Source: Cytophagales bacterium
Lineage (GTDB): Bacteria; Bacteroidota; Bacteroidia; Cytophagales; Cyclobacteriaceae
Direction of reading: 5' to 3'
NCBI GenBank assembly: GCA_022360015.1
Contig: JAKSDQ010000077.1
Coordinates: 1 to 46,599, forward strand
Length of the DNA stretch: 46,599 nt
Shown: positions 25,603 through 35,818 of the stretch, one piece after another
How positions within the stretch are numbered: position 1 is the stretch's first letter
How the letters are laid out: every line of letters begins with the position of its first letter
Program-made: the position numbers and the translations under genes
The notes under the pieces: generated by a model
Told to the model about the DNA's origin: nothing
The model's database searches: none
What the model saw: the letters and a program-made list of their open reading frames with translations, nothing else

Positions 25603-26526
25603 TCAATCTATCCTTAACCGCAATGCCAATTCAAAATTGCTCCCGGCATTTCCGTCATATTCTGTCGATTCTGTGGTAAACATTGAACTAAAAGCAACAA
25701 AGCTTTTTATCTCGGCACCCAGGCCGAACGTGGCACTCTTAGAAGTGTGATACATGGTGAAAAAATTCAGCTTTTCGTCTAAAAAGTTTATTTGCGCCCC
25801 GATATCTACGACTTCCTTATACTCCTTCACTTTCCGGTATAGTGCTTTGGGTCTTAAACTGATAGCATTCGTTCCCGCTCTCAACAAAATATGATAACTG
25901 GCCGCTACAAAAACAACAGGCTGTCTTAAAGAGGTAATCATATTTTCATTATGATCATAAATCAACGACCCCAGGTGTAATCCCGCAGCCTGAATGTTAA
26001 GATCTTTCATGGTGTATGACAGGCCAAAATCCCCATCCAATTGTATCCCGGTATCATTAAAATCTGCCACTACCGGATCTCCGGGATCTCCGATTATTTC
26101 ATCAATATCGATACTTTCATCGACCGCCCCGAGAGACAGCCCGAAAGAAAGGTTTTTATCTTCGGCTAAGGAGATATGATATGAATAATTAGCCAGAAAG
26201 CGTGTTCCTTTCAATATCCCCATTTCTTGCCTGAATACGGCTATGCCCAGGCCTACACTTTTGCTGTAACCGTAATCTGCTGTTACATATTGCGTATTTG
26301 TTCCGGAACTCATGCTACTGGCCCGTTGCTGATATGAAAGCGTGATTTTAAGGTTTTCCTCAACGCCCGACATAGCAGGATTAAAGGCAAACTGATTGAG
26401 AAAATATACAGATCCTGACGGACTTAACTGAGCATATCCTTTCTGGGCATAAAATAGCGGAAGCAGGCCTATGATTACCCACCTGAAACCGCTTCTGAAA
26501 ATAGATGTATAGTCAATGTGTTGCAT
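25603..26526 (-). CDS. PorP/SprF family type IX secretion outer-membrane protein
   Basis: This 307-residue protein has a signal peptide (ending KGYAQ near residue 33). The PorP/SprF opening YFLNQFAFNPAMSGVEENLK follows, then amphipathic strands of an outer-membrane barrel and a strand-like C-terminus (FELALRLRID). Members of this family help specific cargo with gliding-type (type B) C-terminal domains cross by the type IX system; SprF for SprB is the known example. Here the gene lies 11 bp downstream of a protein with exactly such a domain, so the two are probably a cargo and partner pair. Its presence inside a Sus operon is uncommon. Confidence 0.9.
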   Translation of the reverse strand: MQHIDYTSIFRSGFRWVIIGLLPLFYAQKGYAQLSPSGSVYFLNQFAFNPAMSGVEENLKITLSYQQRASSMSSGTNTQYVTADYGYSKSVGLGIAVFRQEMGILKGTRFLANYSYHISLAEDKNLSFGLSLGAVDESIDIDEIIGDPGDPVVADFNDTGIQLDGDFGLSYTMKDLNIQAAGLHLGSLIYDHNENMITSLRQPVVFVAASYHILLRAGTNAISLRPKALYRKVKEYKEVVDIGAQINFLDEKLNFFTMYHTSKSATFGLGAEIKSFVAFSSMFTTESTEYDGNAGSNFELALRLRID

Positions 26527-26537
26527 TTTTTTACCGA

Positions 26538-29195
26538 TTAATTATGAAGAATTGTTAATGTGCCCTTAACGATTGGAATGCCAGAGCCTAAATCGATTAT
26601 GTAATAATAAGTTCCTGATGACAATATGCTTCCCTGGAATGTACCGTCCCAGCTATTATCATAATCTTCGCGGTCCAATACGACACGGCCTTCCAGGTCA
26701 TACACCCTGACATGATTTCCCGGATAGGTATTGATATTCCATACTACCCAGGTATCATTTTTTGTATCGCCATTTGGCGTAAGAATATTGCTTGATTCAA
26801 TGAGATAGGGGCTGCCTTCCATCTGCACAACTGATGTTGCATCCTTCGTGCAACCTTCCGATGTACTGGCCCATACAACATATACATAATTTTGATTCGG
26901 TTTTATGGTGATGGTTTCACCATTCAGGTCACTTAAAATTCCGGGGCCTTCCTCCCATTGGTAGTTATAATCTCCCTCACCTGTTACCGTCAACGCGATA
27001 ATATCACCGCGGTATACTTTCTCGGAGGTATAATTTCCTGTAATTTCAATGCCTAACTCATAAGCAATCACCTTAAACTCCCTGCTGAAACTATCCGTGC
27101 CGCCATGCAATGTGCCGCCATCATCAGTTACAGTTACAGTCACATTTGCCTCTCCTATGATCCCTTCGTTAAGCTTATAAGTAATTTCCGCTTTTCCTTC
27201 TTTTACTTCACTTGCAGAAAGGTTACTGAACAGACTGCCATTGTCGGTTATAACCGATAAACTTAGCTTCTGATACGTTTCAGGGCCAGGCGTCAACCCT
27301 TCTACGGGAATGGTATAAGCATCCGTGTAATTACAGCTTTTCCGGTCCATTAATTCAGCCATGGTTGGTCCCTGATTAGCCCCCAATGTAGTTACCTGCA
27401 CAACCGGGGTATAGGGAACCTCTTGGTCTGAGCCAAGACTGTAGTCATTAAACGGTCTGACCCGGTAATAGTACATGGTCGCAACTCGCGCTTCATTATC
27501 GGTATACGAAGTAACATTTTCTCCCACCGAAGCCACCACTGTGAACTCCTCACCATCCGGAGAGCGCTCAAGATCATAACCTTTTTCATTATAGGCATTG
27601 TCTGTCCAGCTCAATGCTACCTCAGTTTCCGATAAGGGTGATGCCATCAAAGATTCAGCCGGGAGGGGAAGCTTTTCATCATAAATAGTAGTAGCTTCTA
27701 CCATGTTTGAATAAATAGAATTTCCCGAAGAACTGATCGCCCTGACTTTGTAATAATAAGTAGTTAACAAATTCAGGCTGTTTTCTGTAAAAACGCTTAC
27801 ATCTGCTTCCACTGTATCAATGGCTGTAAACGAACTCCCATCTGTGGATTTTGCTATTTCATAACCGGATTCATTGTTTGCCACATCATCCCAACTGATA
27901 GAAATGGCGTATTCGGTCACCTCGGTAACTGTTAAATTGGCCGGTACGGCAGGTGCGTTCAAAGGTATCCCGAAGATTTGCCACTCAGCCATCTGATAAG
28001 CATCCGATCCATGATTTTCGGTCATGTTCAGGCGGTAATATTGATATAAATCACTATTGGCAAAGGTGAAAGAGCGTTCCTGAAAGCGGGATGGAAAGCT
28101 TTGATTGGTCCGGGTATCAAGTATGACCCAGTTTAATCCGTCGTTTGAACCCTCGAACGTCCAGTCTTTAGGGTCTCTTGACGGAGCATCATTCGCTGAA
28201 GTAATACTGTACTTGGTCACCAGATGGGTTGAAAAAGCAGATTTAGATTCATACTGAGTCCATAAAGTGGGCGTGAATCCAACTAAAAACTTAGTATTTA
28301 TATCGTTATCAATAAACTTCGGGGAGTTTTCATTTTCGTTATCATTTTCCTTGGAAACGGTTAATGTCCCTCCATCATCTGTGATATCGATAAAGGCACC
28401 ACTATAATCCAAGGTAGTAACTTCGACTACCGGAGTAAAGTCAGATGTGCCGAAGGAATTGTAACTGCGAATCCGATAATAATAGGTGGTGCCCTGACTG
28501 AGATCATTATCGTAATAACTCGTTACATTGGTATTGAAATCAGCAATCTTTTGGAAGGTGATATTATCAAGGGATCTTTCGAGTTGGAAACCCTTTTCCA
28601 CCATACTGTTATCCTCCCAGGTCAGGAATATTTCATTCCCGGCTGAAGAAACAGCACTGAGGTTGGCAGGTGCTTCCGGTGCCTTTGCCTCGAGCAATCG
28701 CCACTCTCCCAGTTGAAAAGTACCTGAACCATTCAATGCGGTGATGTATAAACGATAATACGCGTAAGCTATGCTATTCTCAATTTCAAATGCAGTCGTA
28801 TTAAACCTCCCGCCCAGTTGTCTATTGGCACGGGTATCCAAAACCGTCCAGTCTGTACCGTTAGGTGAACCTTCCAAAGTCCAGTCTTTGGGATCTCTTT
28901 CGGGGGCGTCATTACCGGTTGTGAGGGTATATATACCCACTACTGCGGGTGTATTGAGTTGAAACTGTATCCACTGCAAATTATCATCGGGAAAATCCGA
29001 AAGGAATTTTGTGTTGATATCATTATCAATCACTTTGTTCGATCCTTCTGCAGCATCGCTACCGCCGCCATTTTCCACACGCACCGTAAGCGTACCTCCG
29101 GTTGCTGTAATATCCTGCGAGAAACCACGTAGTGCTGCTACCGTGAAACCAGTAACACTCATAGTAATATATATTATATGTTTATAAATTTTCAT
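26538..29195 (-). CDS. Secreted discoidin/FN3 carbohydrate-binding-like protein with gliding-type C-terminal domain
   Basis: This 885-residue protein has a signal peptide (1-27). Two F5/8-C (discoidin)-like domains occur at about 30-170 and 268-410; both contain DPKDWT(L/F)EGS and end in a GEWR or AEWQ strand. FN3 domains follow each (about 175-265, 415-505 and 515-605; motif TYYYRIRSYN). Next is an Ig/cadherin-like region (about 610-800), and last a gliding-motility-type C-terminal domain (SNILTPNGDTKNDTWVV, WDGTFQGSILSSGTYYYIID). That domain routes proteins through type IX secretion. There is no catalytic module, so it is a surface binding protein, probably for the PUL 1 glycan. It lies 64 bp after SusD and shares the AAAGCAATG start context. 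Confidence 0.88.
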   Translation of the reverse strand: MKIYKHIIYITMSVTGFTVAALRGFSQDITATGGTLTVRVENGGGSDAAEGSNKVIDNDINTKFLSDFPDDNLQWIQFQLNTPAVVGIYTLTTGNDAPERDPKDWTLEGSPNGTDWTVLDTRANRQLGGRFNTTAFEIENSIAYAYYRLYITALNGSGTFQLGEWRLLEAKAPEAPANLSAVSSAGNEIFLTWEDNSMVEKGFQLERSLDNITFQKIADFNTNVTSYYDNDLSQGTTYYYRIRSYNSFGTSDFTPVVEVTTLDYSGAFIDITDDGGTLTVSKENDNENENSPKFIDNDINTKFLVGFTPTLWTQYESKSAFSTHLVTKYSITSANDAPSRDPKDWTFEGSNDGLNWVILDTRTNQSFPSRFQERSFTFANSDLYQYYRLNMTENHGSDAYQMAEWQIFGIPLNAPAVPANLTVTEVTEYAISISWDDVANNESGYEIAKSTDGSSFTAIDTVEADVSVFTENSLNLLTTYYYKVRAISSSGNSIYSNMVEATTIYDEKLPLPAESLMASPLSETEVALSWTDNAYNEKGYDLERSPDGEEFTVVASVGENVTSYTDNEARVATMYYYRVRPFNDYSLGSDQEVPYTPVVQVTTLGANQGPTMAELMDRKSCNYTDAYTIPVEGLTPGPETYQKLSLSVITDNGSLFSNLSASEVKEGKAEITYKLNEGIIGEANVTVTVTDDGGTLHGGTDSFSREFKVIAYELGIEITGNYTSEKVYRGDIIALTVTGEGDYNYQWEEGPGILSDLNGETITIKPNQNYVYVVWASTSEGCTKDATSVVQMEGSPYLIESSNILTPNGDTKNDTWVVWNINTYPGNHVRVYDLEGRVVLDREDYDNSWDGTFQGSILSSGTYYYIIDLGSGIPIVKGTLTILHN

Positions 29196-29259
29196 TGCTT
29201 TAAAACCTAATTAAAAAAATTAAACTGCCAGGGTATGGCATGTAAAATCAGGGTACTCC

Positions 29260-31074
29260 TTACCAGCCTGAATTCTGCACCAGTTTTTGGTTTGTATTGA
29301 TTTCGTCCTGGGGAATGGGCCACAGATAGTGACGTTTTTCAAATATGCGATTTTCGAATTGAACTTGCTGATAAAAATCTTCGATAGCAGGCGCATTAAT
29401 ATCCAATGCCATCATCGGGCCGTTGAAAACCTCTTCGGCAATTTTCCATCTTCGGGCATCGAAATAACGTACATTCTCAAATGCCAGCTCCACTCTTCTT
29501 TCTTTCCTGATAGCTTCCCGCATGGCAGCTTCATTGTCAGGAGCCTCCAACTCTGCGGAGCCATATTCCGGGATACCTGCCCTGTTCCTGATCAGGTTAA
29601 GGTACTTCAGGATATCCGGATTGCCCGGAGATGATTCATTAAGGGCCTCTGCGTAATCCAGGTAAATTTCTGCAAGGCGCAATATGCTGTTTGACCTGTT
29701 TCCACTTGACCAGTCGCCAAGCCCCATATTCTTCCTGACAATGTACCCTGTTGGAGAGTAATCATTTCCTCCCGCTTTTCTTCCCGAATTACCTTCAAAC
29801 CAGGTCCGGGTGATGATATCACCTGTATTCCGGTTGAGCCATAGTGTATTATCATAAGTAATATTTGTGTAAAACCGCGGCTCCCGGTCTACCCATTGAT
29901 TGAATGTTTCCCGTTCCATGAAATCATAGGGCGTCCGGAAACTGGAAAATCCTGATTCTTCATATCCTGATTGTGGATCGTCAATCGACCTGCCATTTGC
30001 CATAAAATAAGCATCTACCATAGCTTGCGTAGCGCCCAGTCCGCCACTGCCCCTGACTTCACCGGCGCTACCCGAATGAAAGGGCGTCATTTCATATTGC
30101 CTCGATCCAATATCGGCAAAGGGACGAGCGATAATTATTTCTTCATTCCACTCATCAAGCATAACATCTCTGGTTGACAAATACGGATCAAACTGTCCGT
30201 CGCTATTACTTTTTCTATAGAGATCAAAGGTACCCGGCACAAATTCGGTCATGAATTGCCGGTAGGATTCTGCTGCAACGCTCCATTTGTTTTCATCATA
30301 AGTCTGACTGATTAAATGTTTACCATCCGCATTCATCAGATCGGCATAGTCTGTATTTCCGTTAAACAATGGGCTGGCTGCCAATAGTAAAACCTGCGAT
30401 CTGATAGCCATAGCATAGGGCCTGTTGATTCTCCCATAGGCATCATTATTGGCAGGAACATTGGGCAGGTCAAGCATCGCTTCATCGAATTCGCTGACAA
30501 TATATTCAACACAGGCATCAAATGTACTCCTGGGAAGATAGATTTCCTCCACCGGCGCATCAGGCGGAAGGGGTGTTTCCCCTACAAGCACCACAGGACC
30601 AAATAAACGGATAAGGTGATAGTAAAAAATCGCCCGCAAGGCCCGCGCTTCGGCATGATATTGAATGGCTAATTGAGGAACACAATCCTGGCATTCATTT
30701 ACATGCTCCATGAAATAACTTGCATTGCGGATTCCCCGGTAATAATTAGTCCACTTATCATTGACAAATCCCGTTGTCGGATTCCAGGTTCCGATGTTTA
30801 TATCATTGCTCGACACAAATGACCATACATATTCTGCTTCATCGGACCCACCGGTCCATGGTCCTGCATTGTTGGCCAGATGCCTTTGCGATAACTCATC
30901 AGGAAGCACAGAATAGACATTGGCCAGGTATTGCTCTACCGTAACCTGGTTTGCAAAAGTCTGCTCCAGGGTGAGCCTGTCATCCGGTACCTGTTCCAGG
31001 TAATCACTACATGAAGCACTAACCAGGGTAATGACAACCGTTGTTAACAGAAATTTTATTCTCATTGCTTTCAT
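29260..31074 (-). CDS. SusD/RagB family surface glycan-binding lipoprotein (PUL 1)
   Basis: This is a 604-residue lipoprotein. The leader ends VSASC and is followed by SDYLEQVPDD, the usual SusD start. TPR-like helices and conserved ends follow (RLAEIYLDYAEALNE, RKERRVELAFENVRYFDARR, LWPIPQDEI). SusD caps the partner SusC barrel and captures oligosaccharides for import. It starts 5 bp after the SusC stop, so the pair is co-transcribed. Met4 is an alternative start and would place AAAGCA directly before it, as in two other genes of this window. Ligand is inferred from the GH76 in the operon to be a mannose-rich polymer. Confidence 0.95.
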   Translation of the reverse strand: MKAMRIKFLLTTVVITLVSASCSDYLEQVPDDRLTLEQTFANQVTVEQYLANVYSVLPDELSQRHLANNAGPWTGGSDEAEYVWSFVSSNDINIGTWNPTTGFVNDKWTNYYRGIRNASYFMEHVNECQDCVPQLAIQYHAEARALRAIFYYHLIRLFGPVVLVGETPLPPDAPVEEIYLPRSTFDACVEYIVSEFDEAMLDLPNVPANNDAYGRINRPYAMAIRSQVLLLAASPLFNGNTDYADLMNADGKHLISQTYDENKWSVAAESYRQFMTEFVPGTFDLYRKSNSDGQFDPYLSTRDVMLDEWNEEIIIARPFADIGSRQYEMTPFHSGSAGEVRGSGGLGATQAMVDAYFMANGRSIDDPQSGYEESGFSSFRTPYDFMERETFNQWVDREPRFYTNITYDNTLWLNRNTGDIITRTWFEGNSGRKAGGNDYSPTGYIVRKNMGLGDWSSGNRSNSILRLAEIYLDYAEALNESSPGNPDILKYLNLIRNRAGIPEYGSAELEAPDNEAAMREAIRKERRVELAFENVRYFDARRWKIAEEVFNGPMMALDINAPAIEDFYQQVQFENRIFEKRHYLWPIPQDEINTNQKLVQNSGW

Positions 31075-31079
31075 GTCAT

Positions 31080-34000
31080 TTAAAATTGAAGATTAATACC
31101 CATTGAATAGATGGTGCTATTGGGATATCGTGCACCATTAGAAGTGAAAAGTTCGGGATCCCAGATATCGAATTGGCTGAAAGTAAAAAGGTTTACACCT
31201 CTCATGTATATACGTGCACTTTTCATGCTCAGCACCTTTGCAATATGCTGGGGTAAAGTATAACCCAGCTCGGCTGTTTTAAGCCTCAGAAAGTCAATGT
31301 CCCTGAGCCACCAGGTACTTGTCTGGGTATTATTATTCTGGCCTATGGCAGAAGAACCGTAGGACAATCTGGGATACGTAGCATTGGGATCCGGATTTTC
31401 TTCTGTCCACCTGTCCAGTGCTACCTGATATAAGTTGGCTCCACCACCGTCGCCTCTGAATGGAATTATGCCGGTGCCACTCAGGATGATATCTGCCTCA
31501 GACTGGCCCTGGAAGAATAAACTCATATCAAAATTCCGATAGCTTAAACTGATGCCAAAACCATAGGTAAGTGCAGGAACATCGCCCTGCCCAATCTGAA
31601 CCTCATCATAGGCATCGATACGGCCATCTTCATTGAGATCCTTGTATTTGATATCTCCGGGCATTATTTCACCAAATTGCTCTGCAAAACCCCCGTCTTC
31701 GAGAGTAATGTATCCATCACCGTTGCTATCATCCTCAAAAGTAAATAGCCTTTCAGCTATAAATCCGTAACGCGCCAGTACCGGGTCACCCCTGCGTTCC
31801 ATCCATGGATATTGTTGCTCCGGCTGACCATTCTCCAATATTTTATTTCTGTTATATGAAAAAGTTGCCCTGACGCCTATTATTAATTCTTTAAAACTTT
31901 TATCAAAATTGACCGAACCATCAAACCCTTTGTTTTCAACAATACCGATGTTACCAAAAGGATCAGCATTCAGGCCGATGTAATTCGGTATGTCAGCCCT
32001 TCCTAAAAAAGCCCCTTCGGTATATTCCTTAAATACATCAAAGATTATCCCCAGACGATAATTGAACATGTTGATTTCTATTCCCAAATCCTGCTTTCGG
32101 GCATCTGCCCAGGTGACATCTACCGCATAAGAATTTTCAAAAATTCCATCATGCCTGATCCTGTCCCTTCCAAAGCTATACCCGCGATTCTGATCTTTGA
32201 TCACCTCTCCTATATAGGCAAACCTGCCTGCTCCCGAAGCAGACCCTACTTTACCATCTGTATATCTGATTTTAAGAAAATCTATCACTTTGGTAAGCGG
32301 TTGAAAGAATTTCTCATTGGAAATTGCCCAACCCACGCCAAAGGCCGGAAAGAATCCATATCTATTGGAGGGCGCAAAATTCTCAGAACCATTATAGCCC
32401 GCATTAAACTCAATAAAGTACCGATCATCATAAGCATAGGTGATTCTCCCGGCTAATCCCTGGTTTCTAAAGGGTATGGATTCCGTGAAATTCTTTGCAA
32501 ATGCATTTAAATAGTCTGTTTTGTTAAACAACAGTAATCCTCCTACCCGATGCTTTTCAAAAGCCCTGTCGTAATTAAAGGAGGCTTCCAGATAAAACCG
32601 CCTGTTTCCACCGTTGGTACGGGAATAATCCAAAAAGTTTTGTCCCTGAAAAGTAGGTACCGTACCCAAATTCAAGGTTCCATCGGGGTTCCTTGGGTTA
32701 TTTACATCTACAATCCAGGTATCTTCACGTTTTCTCCGTCGAATATTGTGTTCGTTATAAGCATCGAAAGCAAACATGGCCGTGGCAGAAAGTCCTTCGG
32801 TTAAATCGTCTAAGTCTTGTGTTACCCGGAGGTTTGAATACAACTGGTTGCGGTCATGATTTTGATACCCTCTGAGTGTGGCATCGGCGTAGGGATTTCT
32901 CATACCTCCATTCGGGCTTCTTCCGGGCACAAATCCTCCGGGATACATAACCGGATACTCTACCGGGCTTATCTCAAGCGCGCCATTGAATATGGTATTG
33001 GCCGATTCTCCGGGATAATTACCTTTGGACAAGTAACCCTGAATTCCCAGATCCACCTTAGTACTAGGCGTCAGATCCATCGTAACATTAGTGGTTACAT
33101 TATACCTGGTAAAGCGGGCTTTCGAGTCATATTGCGCCAGGGCATCGGTGTTGTATAAACCTGTTTCATCGTAATAGCCCAATGACACATAATACTTTGA
33201 AGTAGCTGAACCGCCATGTACATTCAGACTGGCCTGTCGATTGTATCCGTAATCCCTGAATACTTCGTCCATCCAATTGACATCAGGATAGACAAAAGGG
33301 TCGTACTTACTGGCTGTTTTTTCAATAATCTCCTGGCTATACCGTGGCGCTTCCCCCCTGGTAGTAAGCGCTTCATTGGATAATTGCATATAATCGACAC
33401 CGCCAAGTAGTTCGGGTGTTTGCGTAAAACGGGTAATCCCCTGGTTAAAATCAAATATAATCTCTGGTTTCCCTTCTTTTCCTCTTTTAGTGTTTATCAG
33501 GATCACGCCATTGGCTCCTCTGACCCCGTATACCGCCGTTGCCGAGGCATCTTTTAAAATACTGAATGACTCGATATCCTGGGGGTCGATATTATTCATG
33601 GATCGTTCCACACCATCCACAAGTATCAACGGGCTGCTAACTCCGCTCATCGTGGAGATACCTCTGATCCATATATCTGCTCCGTCATAACCCGGTTCTC
33701 CGGATCTCTGGACACCGGTTATGCCGGCAAGACGTCCTGCCAGCATCGTGCTGATATCTGCTACGGGATGATCGAGTTCACGGGCAGGAATACTGGATTG
33801 CGCACCGGTAAAGCTGATCTTGCGCTGCTCACCGAAACCCACTACAATGATGTCTTCAAGTGCCTGGACATCCGGCAACATCTGGATATTGATCTCGGTC
33901 CTGTCTTTAACCGCTATCTCTTCGCGTTGGTAACCTACAAATGAGAAAATAAGTATGGCATTTCCATCGACTACTTCAATTTGATAATTGCCTTGTGCGT

Positions 34001-34514
34001 CTGTGATCAGACCATTGGTGGTACCTTTTTCCAAAATGGATACCCCCGGCAGCACTTCACCATTTTCATCGGTCACTTTCCCGGTGACCATGTGTTGAAA
34101 CTGCCCTCCTCGCAGGTTTGCCTTTTCTTCCCGTACTGCATACTTATGTTGTGAACTTCTCGGTTTCACATGAATGGTGAGCCCCACCCGTCTGAAAGCA
34201 ACACCAGCCTGATAAGCTATTTTTCTTAGCAATTTTTCCATGTTTTGCTTTTCCGCAGGAAGCGTGACTAATTTATCGGGAAGTTCATCCTCCAAATAGG
34301 CAAAAGTAAAGCTGGTAAGTTCTTCTATTCTGTTAAAAACCTGATTCAGCGTGGCGTTTTCCGATTCAAAGAAAATCTCTATTTTCTTCAGATTTTTGTT
34401 TTGTGCTTCAATGTCATAGGATATGGCCAGGGTATAAAAAGAAAGCTGAAAGATTATACAGTAGAGAGCACATTTGGACATCTGCACTATTATTTTTTGT
34501 AGTTTTGTACTCAT
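31080..34514 (-). CDS. SusC/RagA TonB-dependent transporter with STN domain (PUL 1)
   Basis: This is a 1144-residue protein from the ATG at 34514 (a TTG ten codons earlier is unlikely). After a signal-type segment (about 15-37) comes an STN domain (about 45-110), a carboxypeptidase-like domain (GKVTDENGEVLPGVSILEKG), the plug (ILVDGVERSMNNIDPQDIES and GVRGANGVILINTKRG) and a long barrel ending in YSMGINLQF. SusC moves oligosaccharides across the outer membrane with SusD as lid. STN domains pass a substrate signal to a FecR anti-sigma factor, and the genes just upstream encode FecR and an ECF sigma factor. So this PUL is probably switched on by trans-envelope signalling. Confidence 0.96.
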   Translation of the reverse strand: MSTKLQKIIVQMSKCALYCIIFQLSFYTLAISYDIEAQNKNLKKIEIFFESENATLNQVFNRIEELTSFTFAYLEDELPDKLVTLPAEKQNMEKLLRKIAYQAGVAFRRVGLTIHVKPRSSQHKYAVREEKANLRGGQFQHMVTGKVTDENGEVLPGVSILEKGTTNGLITDAQGNYQIEVVDGNAILIFSFVGYQREEIAVKDRTEINIQMLPDVQALEDIIVVGFGEQRKISFTGAQSSIPARELDHPVADISTMLAGRLAGITGVQRSGEPGYDGADIWIRGISTMSGVSSPLILVDGVERSMNNIDPQDIESFSILKDASATAVYGVRGANGVILINTKRGKEGKPEIIFDFNQGITRFTQTPELLGGVDYMQLSNEALTTRGEAPRYSQEIIEKTASKYDPFVYPDVNWMDEVFRDYGYNRQASLNVHGGSATSKYYVSLGYYDETGLYNTDALAQYDSKARFTRYNVTTNVTMDLTPSTKVDLGIQGYLSKGNYPGESANTIFNGALEISPVEYPVMYPGGFVPGRSPNGGMRNPYADATLRGYQNHDRNQLYSNLRVTQDLDDLTEGLSATAMFAFDAYNEHNIRRRKREDTWIVDVNNPRNPDGTLNLGTVPTFQGQNFLDYSRTNGGNRRFYLEASFNYDRAFEKHRVGGLLLFNKTDYLNAFAKNFTESIPFRNQGLAGRITYAYDDRYFIEFNAGYNGSENFAPSNRYGFFPAFGVGWAISNEKFFQPLTKVIDFLKIRYTDGKVGSASGAGRFAYIGEVIKDQNRGYSFGRDRIRHDGIFENSYAVDVTWADARKQDLGIEINMFNYRLGIIFDVFKEYTEGAFLGRADIPNYIGLNADPFGNIGIVENKGFDGSVNFDKSFKELIIGVRATFSYNRNKILENGQPEQQYPWMERRGDPVLARYGFIAERLFTFEDDSNGDGYITLEDGGFAEQFGEIMPGDIKYKDLNEDGRIDAYDEVQIGQGDVPALTYGFGISLSYRNFDMSLFFQGQSEADIILSGTGIIPFRGDGGGANLYQVALDRWTEENPDPNATYPRLSYGSSAIGQNNNTQTSTWWLRDIDFLRLKTAELGYTLPQHIAKVLSMKSARIYMRGVNLFTFSQFDIWDPELFTSNGARYPNSTIYSMGINLQF

Positions 34515-34557
34515 AAAAGTGGTTTTTGGTAATTGATTTATCAAAAGCGCTTAGAAC

Positions 34558-34604
34558 CCTGATCAGTTGGGCAAACATTTGGCGATGGAACTCAACTGGT
34601 CAGG
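34558..34604 (-). promoter_or_regulatory. Inverted repeat in the FecR to SusC leader
   Basis: Arms CCTGATCAGTTG (34558-34569) and CAACTGGTCAGG (34593-34604) pair at 11 of 12 positions around a 23-nt loop. The structure lies 44 bp upstream of the SusC ATG, in the 168-bp gap after FecR. It could be a terminator or attenuator that separates regulator from structural gene expression, or an operator. A pair of imperfect 19-bp direct repeats (34665-34703) overlaps the end of FecR. Confidence 0.4.
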
Positions 34605-34682
34605 TTTATTGTAACAAGCTTAACTTGTATTATAAAATCGGCGATAATTGTACATAACTTTAGTCATTTGGTGATTACTTAG

Positions 34683-35672
34683 TTATTTGATGATTACTTT
34701 TTTATGGTCGATACTGTATTCAAAGTCATAAACAAAAGAGAGCCCTCGCAATACAGACTCCAGCGTCGGGTTATTGTATTTACCTGTAAAGTATTTATCT
34801 TCAGCAATGACCCTATCCAGTTGGGTGTCTACGCCATACCATCTCTCGAGTTCGGAAAGTATCGTATGGATGTTATCATTCTTAAAAACCAGGAAGTTAT
34901 CTTTCCAGGCCAGTTCCTTGTCCCAATCGAAATTTTGAACTTTCATTATGCCGGTCTCCCGGGCATGCGTGAGCATCTGCCCGGGTACCAGGTCAATTGC
35001 TTCAGACGAATCAGTGGATGCTTTTACGCGTACTTTACCAGTAGCCACCGCAATAGATGTATGATCCTTGTTTAGCGCATAGGTGTCAATGTTAAAAGAG
35101 GTACCCAATACTTCTACATGTAAACCTGCTATGTGTATAATAAATGGTTTTTTGGGATTTTCAACCACTTCAAAAAATGCTTCCCCTATCAAAGTCACCT
35201 CTCTTTGCGCTGCTTCGAATTTATCGGGTGTGATTAGCTTGCTACTGGCATTGAGCTTTACTTTAGTACCGTCCGGTAGCGTAATAGCAACTTTCTGCCC
35301 ATCCAAACTGATCTTCTCAATTAAATGGGGTATTTCGGCCTTTTCCTCCAAATAATTGTTTCGGGCCATTTCATAGAACAGGATTCCACAACAGGCAACA
35401 AGGAGCCATATAGCTACCTTCTTCCACCCTTTTATCCCTGATGAAACTGGTTGATGCACTTTAATCTCAGACCGGGCTTTGGCCAGGATACGCTCTTTGA
35501 CACGGGTTTTCATGCTACCATCAAACTGATCTTTTCGACTTAGAAAGGCAAGCTTGAGCTGATTGTAGGCAATACGGTTTTTAACATCCGCCCTGAGCCA
35601 ATGATCCAGTTTTACTTTTTCCTGTTCAGTCAGGCTTTCACCCGTAAGTTGCTTCAATATAATCTTATCCAT
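34683..35672 (-). CDS. FecR family anti-sigma factor (PUL 1)
   Basis: This 329-residue protein has a cytoplasmic helical N-terminus (LTEQEKVKLDHWLRADVKNR), one membrane segment (about residues 87-105, VAIWLLVACCGILFYEM) and the FecR periplasmic domain: LPDGTKVKLNASSKL, EAFFEVVENPKKPFIIH and GTSFNIDTY. The C-terminal part (ILSELERWYGVDTQLD, GKYNNPTLESVLRGLSF) resembles the STN-contacting region of FecR. It holds the ECF sigma factor until the SusC STN domain reports substrate. It lies between the sigma gene and SusC. Confidence 0.93.
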   Translation of the reverse strand: MDKIILKQLTGESLTEQEKVKLDHWLRADVKNRIAYNQLKLAFLSRKDQFDGSMKTRVKERILAKARSEIKVHQPVSSGIKGWKKVAIWLLVACCGILFYEMARNNYLEEKAEIPHLIEKISLDGQKVAITLPDGTKVKLNASSKLITPDKFEAAQREVTLIGEAFFEVVENPKKPFIIHIAGLHVEVLGTSFNIDTYALNKDHTSIAVATGKVRVKASTDSSEAIDLVPGQMLTHARETGIMKVQNFDWDKELAWKDNFLVFKNDNIHTILSELERWYGVDTQLDRVIAEDKYFTGKYNNPTLESVLRGLSFVYDFEYSIDHKKVIIK

Positions 35673-35818
35673 AATCCATATCCTGAAATCGTAACCGATT
35701 GTGTAATGGTTATAGTAAGAGTCAAATTGACATACTCAGGACTAGCCGAATTGCAAATATTTCATCTCTTTTAATAAAAAGAGTAAAAAAATGAATTTTT
35801 TTTAAAGAATAGACTGTT

